From the NCBI GenBank assembly GCA_036373915.1, contig DASUUU010000122.1:1-20912 (forward strand): 20,912 nt of DNA, given 5' to 3'. The translations under genes were made by a program, and so were the position numbers. Below are positions 15,706 to 20,912 of the stretch, piece after piece (within the stretch, counting starts at the first letter, position 1; every line of letters starts with the position of its first letter). The notes beneath the pieces were generated by a model that worked only from the letters and a program-made list of their open reading frames with translations, was not told the origin of the DNA and made no database searches. This DNA comes from JASLBX01 sp036373915. Lineage in GTDB: Bacteria > Actinomycetota > Actinomycetes > Jiangellales > Jiangellaceae.

Positions 15706-16371
15706 TCAGGAGCCGCCGAACAACGGTCGCCGGTTCTTGGGCGGGCGCACTGTGACGTCGCCGAGCACGACGAAGCCGCGCACGTGGTAGATCGGACCAC
15801 CAGGGGTCACCGGTCCGGTCAGGCGATGCTTGCGCTCCCCGAGCACGTTGGCGCCGGGCTCGAGCCGCACATCGATGCCTTCCGGGACCACCAGGGTGAC
15901 GCTGCCCATAACCACGCCGATCTGGACCACGACATCTCGGGCTCGCACGATCGCCTCGGTGAAGTCCAGGCGAACTGACCCGAGAAAGCACACCACCTCG
16001 AGGCGGGCCGGTACCTCCCAGCGGCCGTCTCGCTTCTCCTCACCGAGGATCGTGGTGATCCGCTCGGTTCGGTGCGCCAGAGGACCTCCGGTTGGCCGCG
16101 GTGCCGGCGAGCGGCCGTAGCCGTCCGGCCGCTGCACCTGGCCGTGTGTCATGTCCGGCAGCGGGTACGGGCCTTGTGGCAGGTCCTTTGTGATCGGCTG
16201 GAGATCCCCGTACGTCCGTGCCTTGAACGTGGCCTCGAGCCGCTCCTCCAGCTCGGACAGGGTCAGCCTGCCTTCGCCCGCAGCCTCGCGCAATGCCTCC
16301 GCCACCCGCTCGCGGTCCTTGTCCGAACAGCGGAGGTCGCGAGGTCCTCGCACCTCTGGAGCGCCATCCAC
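15706..16371 (-). CDS. DUF1707 protein with LiaF-like C-terminal domain
   Basis: A 221-residue protein. The N-terminal DUF1707 domain (about 11-65) reads LRCSDKDRERVAEALREAAG, GRLTLSELEERLEATFKA, then RTYGDLQPITKDLP. After a Pro/Gly-rich linker the C-terminal half (about 105-215) is a right-handed repetitive beta structure: ILGEEKRDGRWEVP, CFLGSVRLDFTEA, GVVMGSVTLVVPEG and VLGDVTV, as in DUF2154/LiaF cell-wall stress proteins. No transmembrane helix is visible. The frame is open to 16449, but GTG 16371 is favoured by TAGGGT 8 nt upstream and by the DUF1707 boundary. Role unknown; family context suggests envelope stress sensing. A 7-bp palindrome GAGCCCG-c-CGGGCTC (15693-15707) overlaps its stop codon. 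Confidence 0.87.
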   Translation of the reverse strand: MDGAPEVRGPRDLRCSDKDRERVAEALREAAGEGRLTLSELEERLEATFKARTYGDLQPITKDLPQGPYPLPDMTHGQVQRPDGYGRSPAPRPTGGPLAHRTERITTILGEEKRDGRWEVPARLEVVCFLGSVRLDFTEAIVRARDVVVQIGVVMGSVTLVVPEGIDVRLEPGANVLGERKHRLTGPVTPGGPIYHVRGFVVLGDVTVRPPKNRRPLFGGS

Positions 16372-16379
16372 GATGACTG

Positions 16380-16385
16380 ACCCTA
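16380..16385 (-). promoter_or_regulatory. -10 box (TAGGGT) of the DUF1707 gene
   Basis: On the minus strand TAGGGT ends 8 nt before GTG 16371. No clear -35 box is seen. Confidence 0.45.
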
Positions 16386-16447
16386 TGGCATTGACGCGCA
16401 GCTGACTATGCGGGCGGCCACGCGGGCGCAGCCGCGAGAATGAACGC

Positions 16448-17134
16448 ATGTATGAACCGCCGACGACCCTGGTGCGCGGCGACGGCCGTCTTGGTGAGCT
16501 GGTGCTGCGGCGCCGCGGCGGCGCCCAACCCGTTTACGAACTGATCGTCAACGGCGTGTTCCTCATGGACACCGCCGAGACATCGACAGAGCGGCTGCTC
16601 GCCGACGCGGTCCTACTGCGTTCCCAAACGCCCCGTCACGTGCTGGTCGGTGGCCTCGGGCTCGGCTACACCGTCAAGGCGCTGCTGGCCGACCGGCGGG
16701 TCCAGCGCATTGACGTGATCGAGATCGAACCGCTGCTGGTCGACTGGCTACGTGCCGGCCTCGTCCCCGGCACCGCGGCCATGCTGTCCGATCAACGGGT
16801 GCGGGTGACCATTGGTGACGTGGCGGACGCGTTCGCCGACGCCACGCCGGCCAGCTACGACGCGGTACTCCTCGACGTCGACAACGGGCCGGACTTCCTC
16901 GTCCACGAACGCAACACCACCGTCTACCAGGAAGGTGGGCTGTCGGCGGCCGGCCGAGCACTCCGTCCCGGCGGGATCTTGGCAGTCTGGTCGGCGGCAC
17001 CGTCCGCGCCACTGTCCGAACGGCTGGCATCGACAGTCGGGCCGGTCGAGGAGATCACTGCGGCGGTCACCCGCGATGGCCGTGCGCTGTCGTACTACCT
17101 CTATCTGGCCACCGCTGCGCCCACCGACCATTGA
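16448..17134 (+). CDS. Spermidine synthase-like SAM-dependent methyltransferase-fold protein
   Basis: A 228-residue Rossmann-fold protein of the spermine/spermidine synthase superfamily. The nucleotide-binding loop is GGLGLGYTV (68-76), the acidic ribose-binding residue falls in VIEIEP (90-95), GDVADAF (123-129) is the adenine-binding region, and LLDVDNGPDF (141-150) takes the place of the D-[ST]-x-D-P catalytic stretch of true spermidine synthases. The catalytic Asp can be aligned, but the rest of that motif is changed, and the N-terminal strand domain is short. I would therefore not assign polyamine synthesis. ATG 16448 has a GAGAAT box 6 nt upstream. Followed by fumC after 49 bp, divergent from the DUF1707 gene. 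Confidence 0.85.
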   Translation: MYEPPTTLVRGDGRLGELVLRRRGGAQPVYELIVNGVFLMDTAETSTERLLADAVLLRSQTPRHVLVGGLGLGYTVKALLADRRVQRIDVIEIEPLLVDWLRAGLVPGTAAMLSDQRVRVTIGDVADAFADATPASYDAVLLDVDNGPDFLVHERNTTVYQEGGLSAAGRALRPGGILAVWSAAPSAPLSERLASTVGPVEEITAAVTRDGRALSYYLYLATAAPTDH

Positions 17135-17170
17135 TCGGGCCTGGGGACGTTCGCCTCCGGTGCTGGGGCG

Positions 17171-17176
17171 TAAGTT
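17171..17176 (+). promoter_or_regulatory. -10 box (TAAGTT) of fumC, leaderless type
   Basis: TAAGTT ends 7 nt before ATG 17184, which fixes that start against an open frame reaching much further upstream. Confidence 0.45.
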
Positions 17177-17183
17177 CGTATCC

Positions 17184-18578
17184 ATGCAGAACGACAGCGA
17201 GTTCCGGATCGAACACGACACGATGGGTGAGGTTCGGGTGCCCGCGTGGGCGAAGTGGCGCGCACAGACCCAGCGAGCGGTCGAGAACTTCCCGATAAGT
17301 GGACGCCCGGTCGAGCCGGCGATCGTGCATGCTCTGGCAGCCATCAAGGGCGCGGCGGCCGAGGTCAACGCCGAACTCGGCGTACTGGATGCGGACGCAG
17401 CGAAGGCGATCGCAGCGGCGGCGGCCGAAGTCGCTGACGGCCAATGGGACGAGCATTTCCCGATCGACGTGTTCCAGACCGGATCCGGCACGAGCACGAA
17501 TATGAACGTCAACGAGGTCGTCGCAACGCTCGCCTCCGACCGGCACGGCGGCAACATCCACCCGAACGATCACGTCAACGCCAGCCAGTCGAGCAACGAC
17601 ACCTTCCCGTCGGCCATCCACCTGGCCGCGACGCGCGCCGTAGTTCGCGATCTCGTCCCCGCGCTCGCACACCTGCGGGACGCACTTCGCCGGAAGGCCG
17701 AGGAATTCTCGGACGTGGTGAAATCCGGTCGTACGCACCTGATGGACGCCACTCCTGTGACGCTGGGTCAGGAGTTCGGCGGCTACGCGGCGCAGATGAG
17801 TCACGGCATCGAACGGCTCGAAGCCGCGCTGCCCAGGCTGGCCGAACTGCCGCTCGGCGGCACCGCGGTCGGTACGGGGATCAACACGCCGAGCGGCTTC
17901 GCCGCCCGCGTGATCGAGCGGCTCGCTTCATCGACGGGCCTGCCTCTGACTGAGGCTCGCGATCACTTCGAGGCCCAGGGTGCGCGCGACGGCCTGGTCG
18001 AGACGTCCGGCCAACTGCGGACCATCGCCGTCAGCCTATACAAGATCGTCAACGACCTTCGTTGGATGGGGTCAGGCCCGCGGGCTGGGCTGAGCGAGAT
18101 CCGGCTGCCGGACCTTCAGCCCGGATCGTCGATCATGCCGGGCAAGGTCAACCCGGTGGTCCCGGAGGCGGTGGCCATGGTGTGCGCCCAGGTAGTCGGC
18201 AACGACGCGGCCATCGCCTGGGGCGGAGGATCCGGATCGTTCGAGCTCAACGTCATGCTGCCGGTGATGGGCCGGAACATTCTGGAGTCGATAACGCTGC
18301 TGGCCAATGCATCGCGCCTGCTTGCCGACCGCTGCGTCGACGGCATCGAGGCGAACGTCGAGCGCTGCCGCGAGTACGCCGAGTCGTCGCCGTCGATCGT
18401 CACCCCGTTGAACCGCTACATCGGATACGAGAATGCCGCTGCCGTGGCCAAGAAGGCACTGGACGAGCGCAAGACGATCCGGCAGGTCGTCATCGAGCAG
18501 GGCTACGTGGAGCGCGGTGACCTCACCGAATCCCAGCTCGACGAGGCGCTCGACGTGCTGGGCATGACGACGCCCTGA
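17184..18578 (+). CDS. fumC: Class II fumarate hydratase
   Basis: A 464-residue cytosolic enzyme of the citric acid cycle, converting fumarate and water to malate; homotetramer, iron-independent. The superfamily signature GSSIMPGKVNP is at about 314-324. Other conserved segments are TGSGTSTNMNVNEV (from 99), NASQSSNDTFPSAIH, GRTHLMDATPVTLGQEFGGY (catalytic His region), and a C-terminal SPSIVTPLNRYIGYENAA. The GSS loop and TGSGTS distinguish fumarase from aspartase-like relatives, which share the fold. The frame extends upstream to 16812 but that is shadow coding over the previous gene; ATG 17184 gives the normal length and the N-terminus FRIEHDTMGEVRVP. It converges with the XRE regulator, 37 bp apart. 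Confidence 0.97.
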   Translation: MQNDSEFRIEHDTMGEVRVPAWAKWRAQTQRAVENFPISGRPVEPAIVHALAAIKGAAAEVNAELGVLDADAAKAIAAAAAEVADGQWDEHFPIDVFQTGSGTSTNMNVNEVVATLASDRHGGNIHPNDHVNASQSSNDTFPSAIHLAATRAVVRDLVPALAHLRDALRRKAEEFSDVVKSGRTHLMDATPVTLGQEFGGYAAQMSHGIERLEAALPRLAELPLGGTAVGTGINTPSGFAARVIERLASSTGLPLTEARDHFEAQGARDGLVETSGQLRTIAVSLYKIVNDLRWMGSGPRAGLSEIRLPDLQPGSSIMPGKVNPVVPEAVAMVCAQVVGNDAAIAWGGGSGSFELNVMLPVMGRNILESITLLANASRLLADRCVDGIEANVERCREYAESSPSIVTPLNRYIGYENAAAVAKKALDERKTIRQVVIEQGYVERGDLTESQLDEALDVLGMTTP

Positions 18579-18615
18579 CTCGGCGCTGCGCGGCTAGGCA
18601 CTCGACCGGCGCCCG

Positions 18616-19695
18616 CTATGGCCACTCGTGGAGCCTGGTGAATGGATCAGTCCAATCGGGGGTTAGCGCCTCATCGCCATTGAGGACGTCTACGCGCATG
18701 ACAATGCTGTAGGTGTCGCTGCCGGCGAACCGCTCCAGCAAATATTGTTCGTTCCGCTCATGGAATCGCTCATCGGTGAGAGCACGTACGACTCCGTAGG
18801 TGCCCAGGCTGAACAGCCCTGCACAGATGGTAAGCGTCCGCCTTCGATTAAACGGGCTTGGAGCCCGTAAGAAGAGCCCGACATCAGAGATCAGCTCGCG
18901 TTCGTTGGTCAGATCAGGGTGATGTTGCTGCAAGGTGTCGCCAGCACCGACTTCAAAATATGCCTTGGCTGGATCGTCGCCGGTCGAAACCTGTCGCACG
19001 GGCACCCGTAGCCGCTCCTGTATGCGCATGAGCGGGTTCCAATCAACGCCGCCCAGCACGACGAGGTGGCATGAGAAATCATCTCTCTCAAGGTCGGACT
19101 CCTTGACGACACGAACTTCGAGGCGCGGATTCGCCGCTCTGATATGACCGAAGAGTTCGAACAACGCGTCGATGCTGCCAAACGAGTAGAGCTCGCCGTG
19201 TGCCAAGCTCGGATGAGCAGGCGTGGCCTCTGGATTCACCTGATCCGTCGGACGTTCAGCACACACAATTCGCACCGGCTTGCCATCCCGGAAGTACCAC
19301 GGACCGTCGAGGGCCCTGCGGGGGTCGTCGGGCGGTCTCGCCTCTTGCCTACGGACCGATCTTTCACGCAGCGAGAGGAGTTCCTGCTCGAGTACAGCGC
19401 GCTCGGATCGCTCTCCTTCGGTCAGCTCCTCCTCATGCAGAAGTCGAAACGAGCCGCTCTCGACTGAACGTTTGGTGGCGAAGAAGGTTGCGTAGGCGGC
19501 GATCCACTTCTTCGTGGGCACAGCTGTGCCCTTCTCCCATGTAGAGATCAACGGTGCGCTGAGCGGCTTGTTGCCACCGAACGCTCGCCCGAGGGCCCGC
19601 TGCGTGATCGTGATGCCGCCGAACGTGGACTCACGGAGTTCGCGGAGACGACTCGCAAGGTCGATGGCTGAACTGGTGATGGTTGGCGCCGTCAC
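18616..19695 (-). CDS. Helix-turn-helix (XRE-like) regulator with large unassigned C-terminal sensor-like domain
   Basis: A 359-residue protein. Residues about 12-70 are an XRE-like helix-turn-helix: LASRLRELRES, ITQRALGRAFG, then PLISTWEKGTAVPTKKW. A short charged linker with coiled-coil character follows (88-118). The rest (about 128-359) is a conserved-looking alpha/beta domain I cannot name: WYFRDGKPVRIVCAERP, IDALFELFGHIRAANPRLEV, HLVVLGGVDWNPL, LFLRAPSPFNRRRTLTICAG, GTYGVVRALTD and a terminal TPDWTDPFTRLHEWP. Alternating hydrophobic strands and glycine turns suggest a Rossmann-like ligand-binding domain (inference). GTG 19695 has GAGGTG six nt upstream. By eye the gene is less GC-rich than its neighbours, as if transferred. 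Divergent from two small membrane-protein genes it may control. Confidence 0.82.
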   Translation of the reverse strand: MTAPTITSSAIDLASRLRELRESTFGGITITQRALGRAFGGNKPLSAPLISTWEKGTAVPTKKWIAAYATFFATKRSVESGSFRLLHEEELTEGERSERAVLEQELLSLRERSVRRQEARPPDDPRRALDGPWYFRDGKPVRIVCAERPTDQVNPEATPAHPSLAHGELYSFGSIDALFELFGHIRAANPRLEVRVVKESDLERDDFSCHLVVLGGVDWNPLMRIQERLRVPVRQVSTGDDPAKAYFEVGAGDTLQQHHPDLTNERELISDVGLFLRAPSPFNRRRTLTICAGLFSLGTYGVVRALTDERFHERNEQYLLERFAGSDTYSIVMRVDVLNGDEALTPDWTDPFTRLHEWP

Positions 19696-19760
19696 AGCTT
19701 CACCTCACTTCAGCGAACTCTACTTATCGGACTCATCGCAGCTTAGCGGCTGGCAAGTGG

Positions 19761-19783
19761 GCATAGTTACTCACCTACTATGC
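19761..19783. promoter_or_regulatory. Candidate operator and divergent -10 region
   Basis: GCATAGT and ACTATGC form 7-bp arms around a 9-bp spacer. The right arm makes a TACTAT -10-like box on the plus strand (19776-19781); on the minus strand TAACTAT (19770-19764) overlaps the left arm. A regulator bound here could control both directions. This is 66 bp upstream of the regulator start. Confidence 0.45.
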
Positions 19784-19840
19784 TCCTCTCTCGAACGAGA
19801 CTCAATCGTGACGGGCCGACAAGTCTTACCCAAGACCCTT

Positions 19841-19884
19841 CCCCTCTTGCCCGCTTATAGGCGGCAACGGGGAGAAAATTCCCC
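19841..19884 (+). promoter_or_regulatory. Two overlapping, mutually exclusive hairpins
   Basis: Hairpin A: CCCC (19841-19844) plus TTGCC-c-GC (19847-19854) pairs with GCGGCAA-c-GGGG (19861-19872), with small bulges. Hairpin B: GGGGA (19869-19873) pairs with TCCCC (19880-19884) across a 6-nt loop. Both need the same GGGG, so only one can form, as in attenuators. No T-tract follows. Function is inferred from structure only. Confidence 0.35.
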
Positions 19885-19937
19885 TGGCGAGCTCAGCACC
19901 ACTACACCTACACTGCGATTAAGTGCACTACTCCAAA

Positions 19938-19958
19938 GTTCAGTGAAACCCACTGAAC
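19938..19958. promoter_or_regulatory. Perfect 8-bp inverted repeat (hairpin or operator)
   Basis: GTTCAGTG and CACTGAAC are separated by AAACC. The repeat is followed at once by a strong GGAGGGGG ribosome-site-like run (19964-19971). It could be a regulator-binding site or an RNA hairpin in the leader of the small membrane protein genes. Confidence 0.5.
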
Positions 19959-19976
19959 GGAACGGAGGGGGTGGCC

Positions 19977-20048
19977 GTGGTGAGCGTAGCGATGAGGCTC
20001 GTGACCCGATCACGGTCACCGCCACTAGCCCACTCTCCCCCGTGCTGA
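19977..20048 (+). CDS. Possible 23-residue leader peptide ORF
   Basis: GTG 19977 follows GGAGGGGG by 5 nt and opens a 24-codon frame ending TGA at 20046-20048 (peptide begins MVSVAMRLVTRSRS and ends PPC). The ribosome site is the best in this leader; the peptide itself is not recognisable. It may be a regulatory leader peptide or chance. Confidence 0.25.
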   Translation: MVSVAMRLVTRSRSPPLAHSPPC

Positions 20049-20065
20049 CAAAGAGCAGGGCACCC

Positions 20066-20140
20066 ATGGCCGCCACCACAGGTGCCCACAGCTCCCTCAG
20101 CGACCTCCACCAGGAGGCCGATCAGAGGAGTCACACATGA
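20066..20140 (+). CDS. Possible 24-residue ORF overlapping the first small membrane protein
   Basis: ATG 20066 opens a short hydrophilic peptide (begins MAATTGAHSS) whose TGA overlaps the next ATG by 4 nt (ATGA, 20137-20140), the arrangement of translationally coupled genes. Only a weak GCAGGG precedes it. The downstream gene has its own good ribosome site, so coupling is not required. Confidence 0.2.
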   Translation: MAATTGAHSSLSDLHQEADQRSHT

Positions 20141-20403
20141 GCACTCTACTCCTGGTTCGCATTGCTGGAAACGACTCCACAGACGTGGCGTCCCAGGCCG
20201 CCGGATCTGTTGCACTCGGCGACAACCGCATCGCTCTCTTTTTCATCGTCGCTCTCGCAACCGCCGCCGGCCTGCATCTCACGGCTCGTGCGATAAGCCC
20301 AATCGCCGAGGTCATCAAGTTCGTCATCGCCGCCGGACTAGGCCTACTACTGATCGCAGCGGCAGTAGGACTCGCCTTCGTCCTTGCCATAACAGCCATC
20401 TGA
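20137..20403 (+). CDS. Small two-TM membrane protein, paralogue 1
   Basis: An 88-residue protein with a GAGGAG ribosome site 6 nt upstream. The N-terminal 30 residues are hydrophilic without a signal peptide. Two hydrophobic segments follow, about 32-48 and 62-86, joined by a short loop with Arg51, Pro55, Ala57 and Lys61 (RAISPIAEVIK). The next gene encodes a protein of nearly the same length with the same four residues at the same positions, so the two are paralogues. I do not recognise the family. Topology would fit a VirB2/TrbC-like pilin, a holin-like pore or a small membrane-acting effector, but no partner genes for conjugation or lysis are in the window. It has its own hairpin terminator; divergent from the XRE regulator. 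Confidence 0.75.
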   Translation: MSTLLLVRIAGNDSTDVASQAAGSVALGDNRIALFFIVALATAAGLHLTARAISPIAEVIKFVIAAGLGLLLIAAAVGLAFVLAITAI

Positions 20404-20408
20404 CAACG

Positions 20409-20444
20409 CTGGGTTGGTCCCGCCCGGGGACGGGGCCAACCCAG
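20409..20444 (+). terminator. Hairpin terminator after paralogue 1
   Basis: CTGGGTTGGTCCCG (20409-20422) pairs with CGGGGCCAACCCAG (20431-20444) over 14 positions with one G-U wobble and an 8-nt loop, 6 bp after the stop codon. There is no T-tract, as is usual in high-GC actinobacteria. Confidence 0.75.
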
Positions 20445-20462
20445 CTACCAGCCAACTGCGGT

Positions 20463-20480
20463 AGCCACACCGGCGTGGCT
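20463..20480. promoter_or_regulatory. Short palindrome upstream of paralogue 2
   Basis: AGCCAC and GTGGCT flank ACCGGC, giving a 6-bp-arm inverted repeat 28 bp before the ATG of the second small protein. It may be an operator or an mRNA hairpin; no clear promoter is seen next to it. Confidence 0.3.
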
Positions 20481-20508
20481 GTCCACGTAAGCGTTGAGGA
20501 GGTCAGCC

Positions 20509-20769
20509 ATGTACGTCGACACAACCTGGACCGAGTACCACTCCGCCGGCGCATCGATGCTCGCGGGCGGACCCGTGCCCGAGGCGGACACCGCATCGAG
20601 CGTCGGCTCCGTCCTCGTGGTCGGCTTCCTGGTCACCATTACCGTGATCGCATTCGGCCGGGTGCTCGCGCCTGTCGCCAACCTGGGCAAGACGTTGCTC
20701 GGCGCCGCCGGCACCGTGCTACTCACCGCAGGGGCCTTCGTCCTGCTGGTGATACTCACCGTGATGTGA
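20509..20769 (+). CDS. Small two-TM membrane protein, paralogue 2
   Basis: An 86-residue protein; ATG 20509 has GAGGAGG 6 nt upstream, whereas an earlier ATG at 20494 has none. A hydrophilic N-terminus of about 30 residues (YVDTTWTEYHSAG, then Gly/Ala/Pro-rich) precedes two hydrophobic segments (about 32-48 and 62-85). The connecting loop GRVLAPVANLGK has Arg51, Pro55, Ala57 and Lys61, exactly co-numbered with paralogue 1. Identity is low elsewhere, so the duplication is old or the two have specialised. No known family recognised. It is probably regulated with paralogue 1, 105 bp upstream, by read-through or its own promoter, and is followed by a similar hairpin. Confidence 0.75.
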   Translation: MYVDTTWTEYHSAGASMLAGGPVPEADTASSVGSVLVVGFLVTITVIAFGRVLAPVANLGKTLLGAAGTVLLTAGAFVLLVILTVM

Positions 20770-20779
20770 CCACACACCT

Positions 20780-20817
20780 GGGTCGGTCGCCCCAGCGATG
20801 TGGCGGCCGACCGACCC
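20780..20817. terminator. Hairpin terminator after paralogue 2, probably bidirectional
   Basis: GGGTCGGTCG (20780-20789) pairs perfectly with CGACCGACCC (20808-20817), extended by a few GC pairs with a bulge. The stem base resembles that of the terminator after paralogue 1. It sits between convergent genes, the second small protein (+) and the phoH-like gene (-), so it may serve both. Confidence 0.7.
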
Positions 20818-20822
20818 TGCGC

Positions 20823-20912
20823 TCAGGGCAGTTGCTCGAGCATCTCGGTGACAAGTGCGGCGATCGGGGATCGCTCCGAACGGGTCAGCGTGACGTGCGC
20901 GAACAGCGGATG
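20823..20912 (-). CDS. C-terminal fragment, probable PhoH-family ATPase
   Basis: Only the last 29 codons are in the window: HPLFAHVTLTRSERSPIAA followed by LVTEMLEQLP and a TGA stop at 20825-20823. The H-V-x-L-x-[RK]-[ST]-E-R-S-x-[ILV]-A-x-L pattern is what I recall from the C-terminus of actinobacterial PhoH (PIN-PhoH/PhoH2-type) proteins, which are RNA-linked ATPases or helicases. With so little sequence the assignment rests on this one motif. The start and the Walker motifs lie beyond the right edge. Confidence 0.5.
   Translation of the reverse strand, partial: HPLFAHVTLTRSERSPIAALVTEMLEQLP

Larger units (their letters stand above)
19696..20136. other. 441-bp intergenic control region between regulator and small membrane proteins
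   Basis: No large gene is supported here; a long plus-strand open frame crossing it is antisense to the regulator at its start and looks non-coding. The region is relatively AT-rich and contains three inverted repeats (19761-19783, 19841-19872, 19938-19958), an overlapping small hairpin (19869-19884) and two possible tiny ORFs (19977-20048, 20066-20140), listed separately. Promoters for both directions probably lie in the left third. Confidence 0.6.

Noticed and set aside
19514..20140. Plus-strand open frame of 208 codons running into the first small membrane protein
   Set aside because: Its first part is antisense to the regulator's HTH domain and the rest is low-complexity. Only its last 25 codons were kept, as a low-confidence tiny ORF.
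20137..20769. VirB2/TrbC pilin pair of a conjugation system
   Set aside because: The two-TM layout fits, but no signal peptide, VirB4/VirD4 ATPase or relaxase is present nearby. Kept only as an alternative explanation.

Overview
The window is about 20.9 kb of GC-rich DNA with GTG and TTG starts and densely packed genes. Many starts sit 7-8 nt behind a TANNNT box, as on leaderless mRNAs. All of this points to a high-GC actinomycete. The gene set (F420-type PPOX enzyme, DUF1707, DUF4245, KTSC, DUF5655, XseA/XseB, IspH, YchF, RmuC) fits, but the genus cannot be fixed from the sequence alone.

Left part (1-7088). A very large secreted subtilisin-like protease with a PQQ-type beta-propeller and carboxypeptidase-regulatory-like domains runs off the left edge on the minus strand. 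Upstream of it are a TetR regulator and a divergent F420/PPOX-type oxidoreductase. Small accessory genes follow: DinB-family, KTSC, DUF5655 and a GNAT acetyltransferase. A short tandem repeat lies at 4795-4866, and a 15-bp direct repeat brackets the GNAT gene.

Central housekeeping block (7089-12914): ychF (-), rmuC (+), ispH (-), xseA-xseB (+) and a DUF4245 membrane protein (-). A large bulged hairpin sits where xseB and the DUF4245 gene converge.

Molybdate block (12990-15624): a compact modA-modB-modC ABC importer operon on the minus strand with 4-nt start/stop overlaps. A perfect 24-bp inverted repeat straddles the modA start, and modA also carries an in-frame 21-bp tandem duplication coding for acidic residues. 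A DUF1707 protein, a spermidine-synthase-like methyltransferase and class II fumarase (fumC) follow.

Right part (18616-20912), the least explained region. A regulator has an N-terminal helix-turn-helix and a large C-terminal domain I cannot assign. It is divergent from two small two-TM membrane proteins of 88 and 86 aa that are clearly paralogous, each followed by its own similar hairpin terminator. The 441-bp region between regulator and small proteins is comparatively AT-rich and holds several inverted repeats and possible tiny ORFs. By eye the regulator gene is also less GC-rich than its neighbours, which suggests acquisition. This three-gene module is my best candidate for an undescribed system. 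The window ends in the C-terminus of a probable PhoH-family protein on the minus strand.
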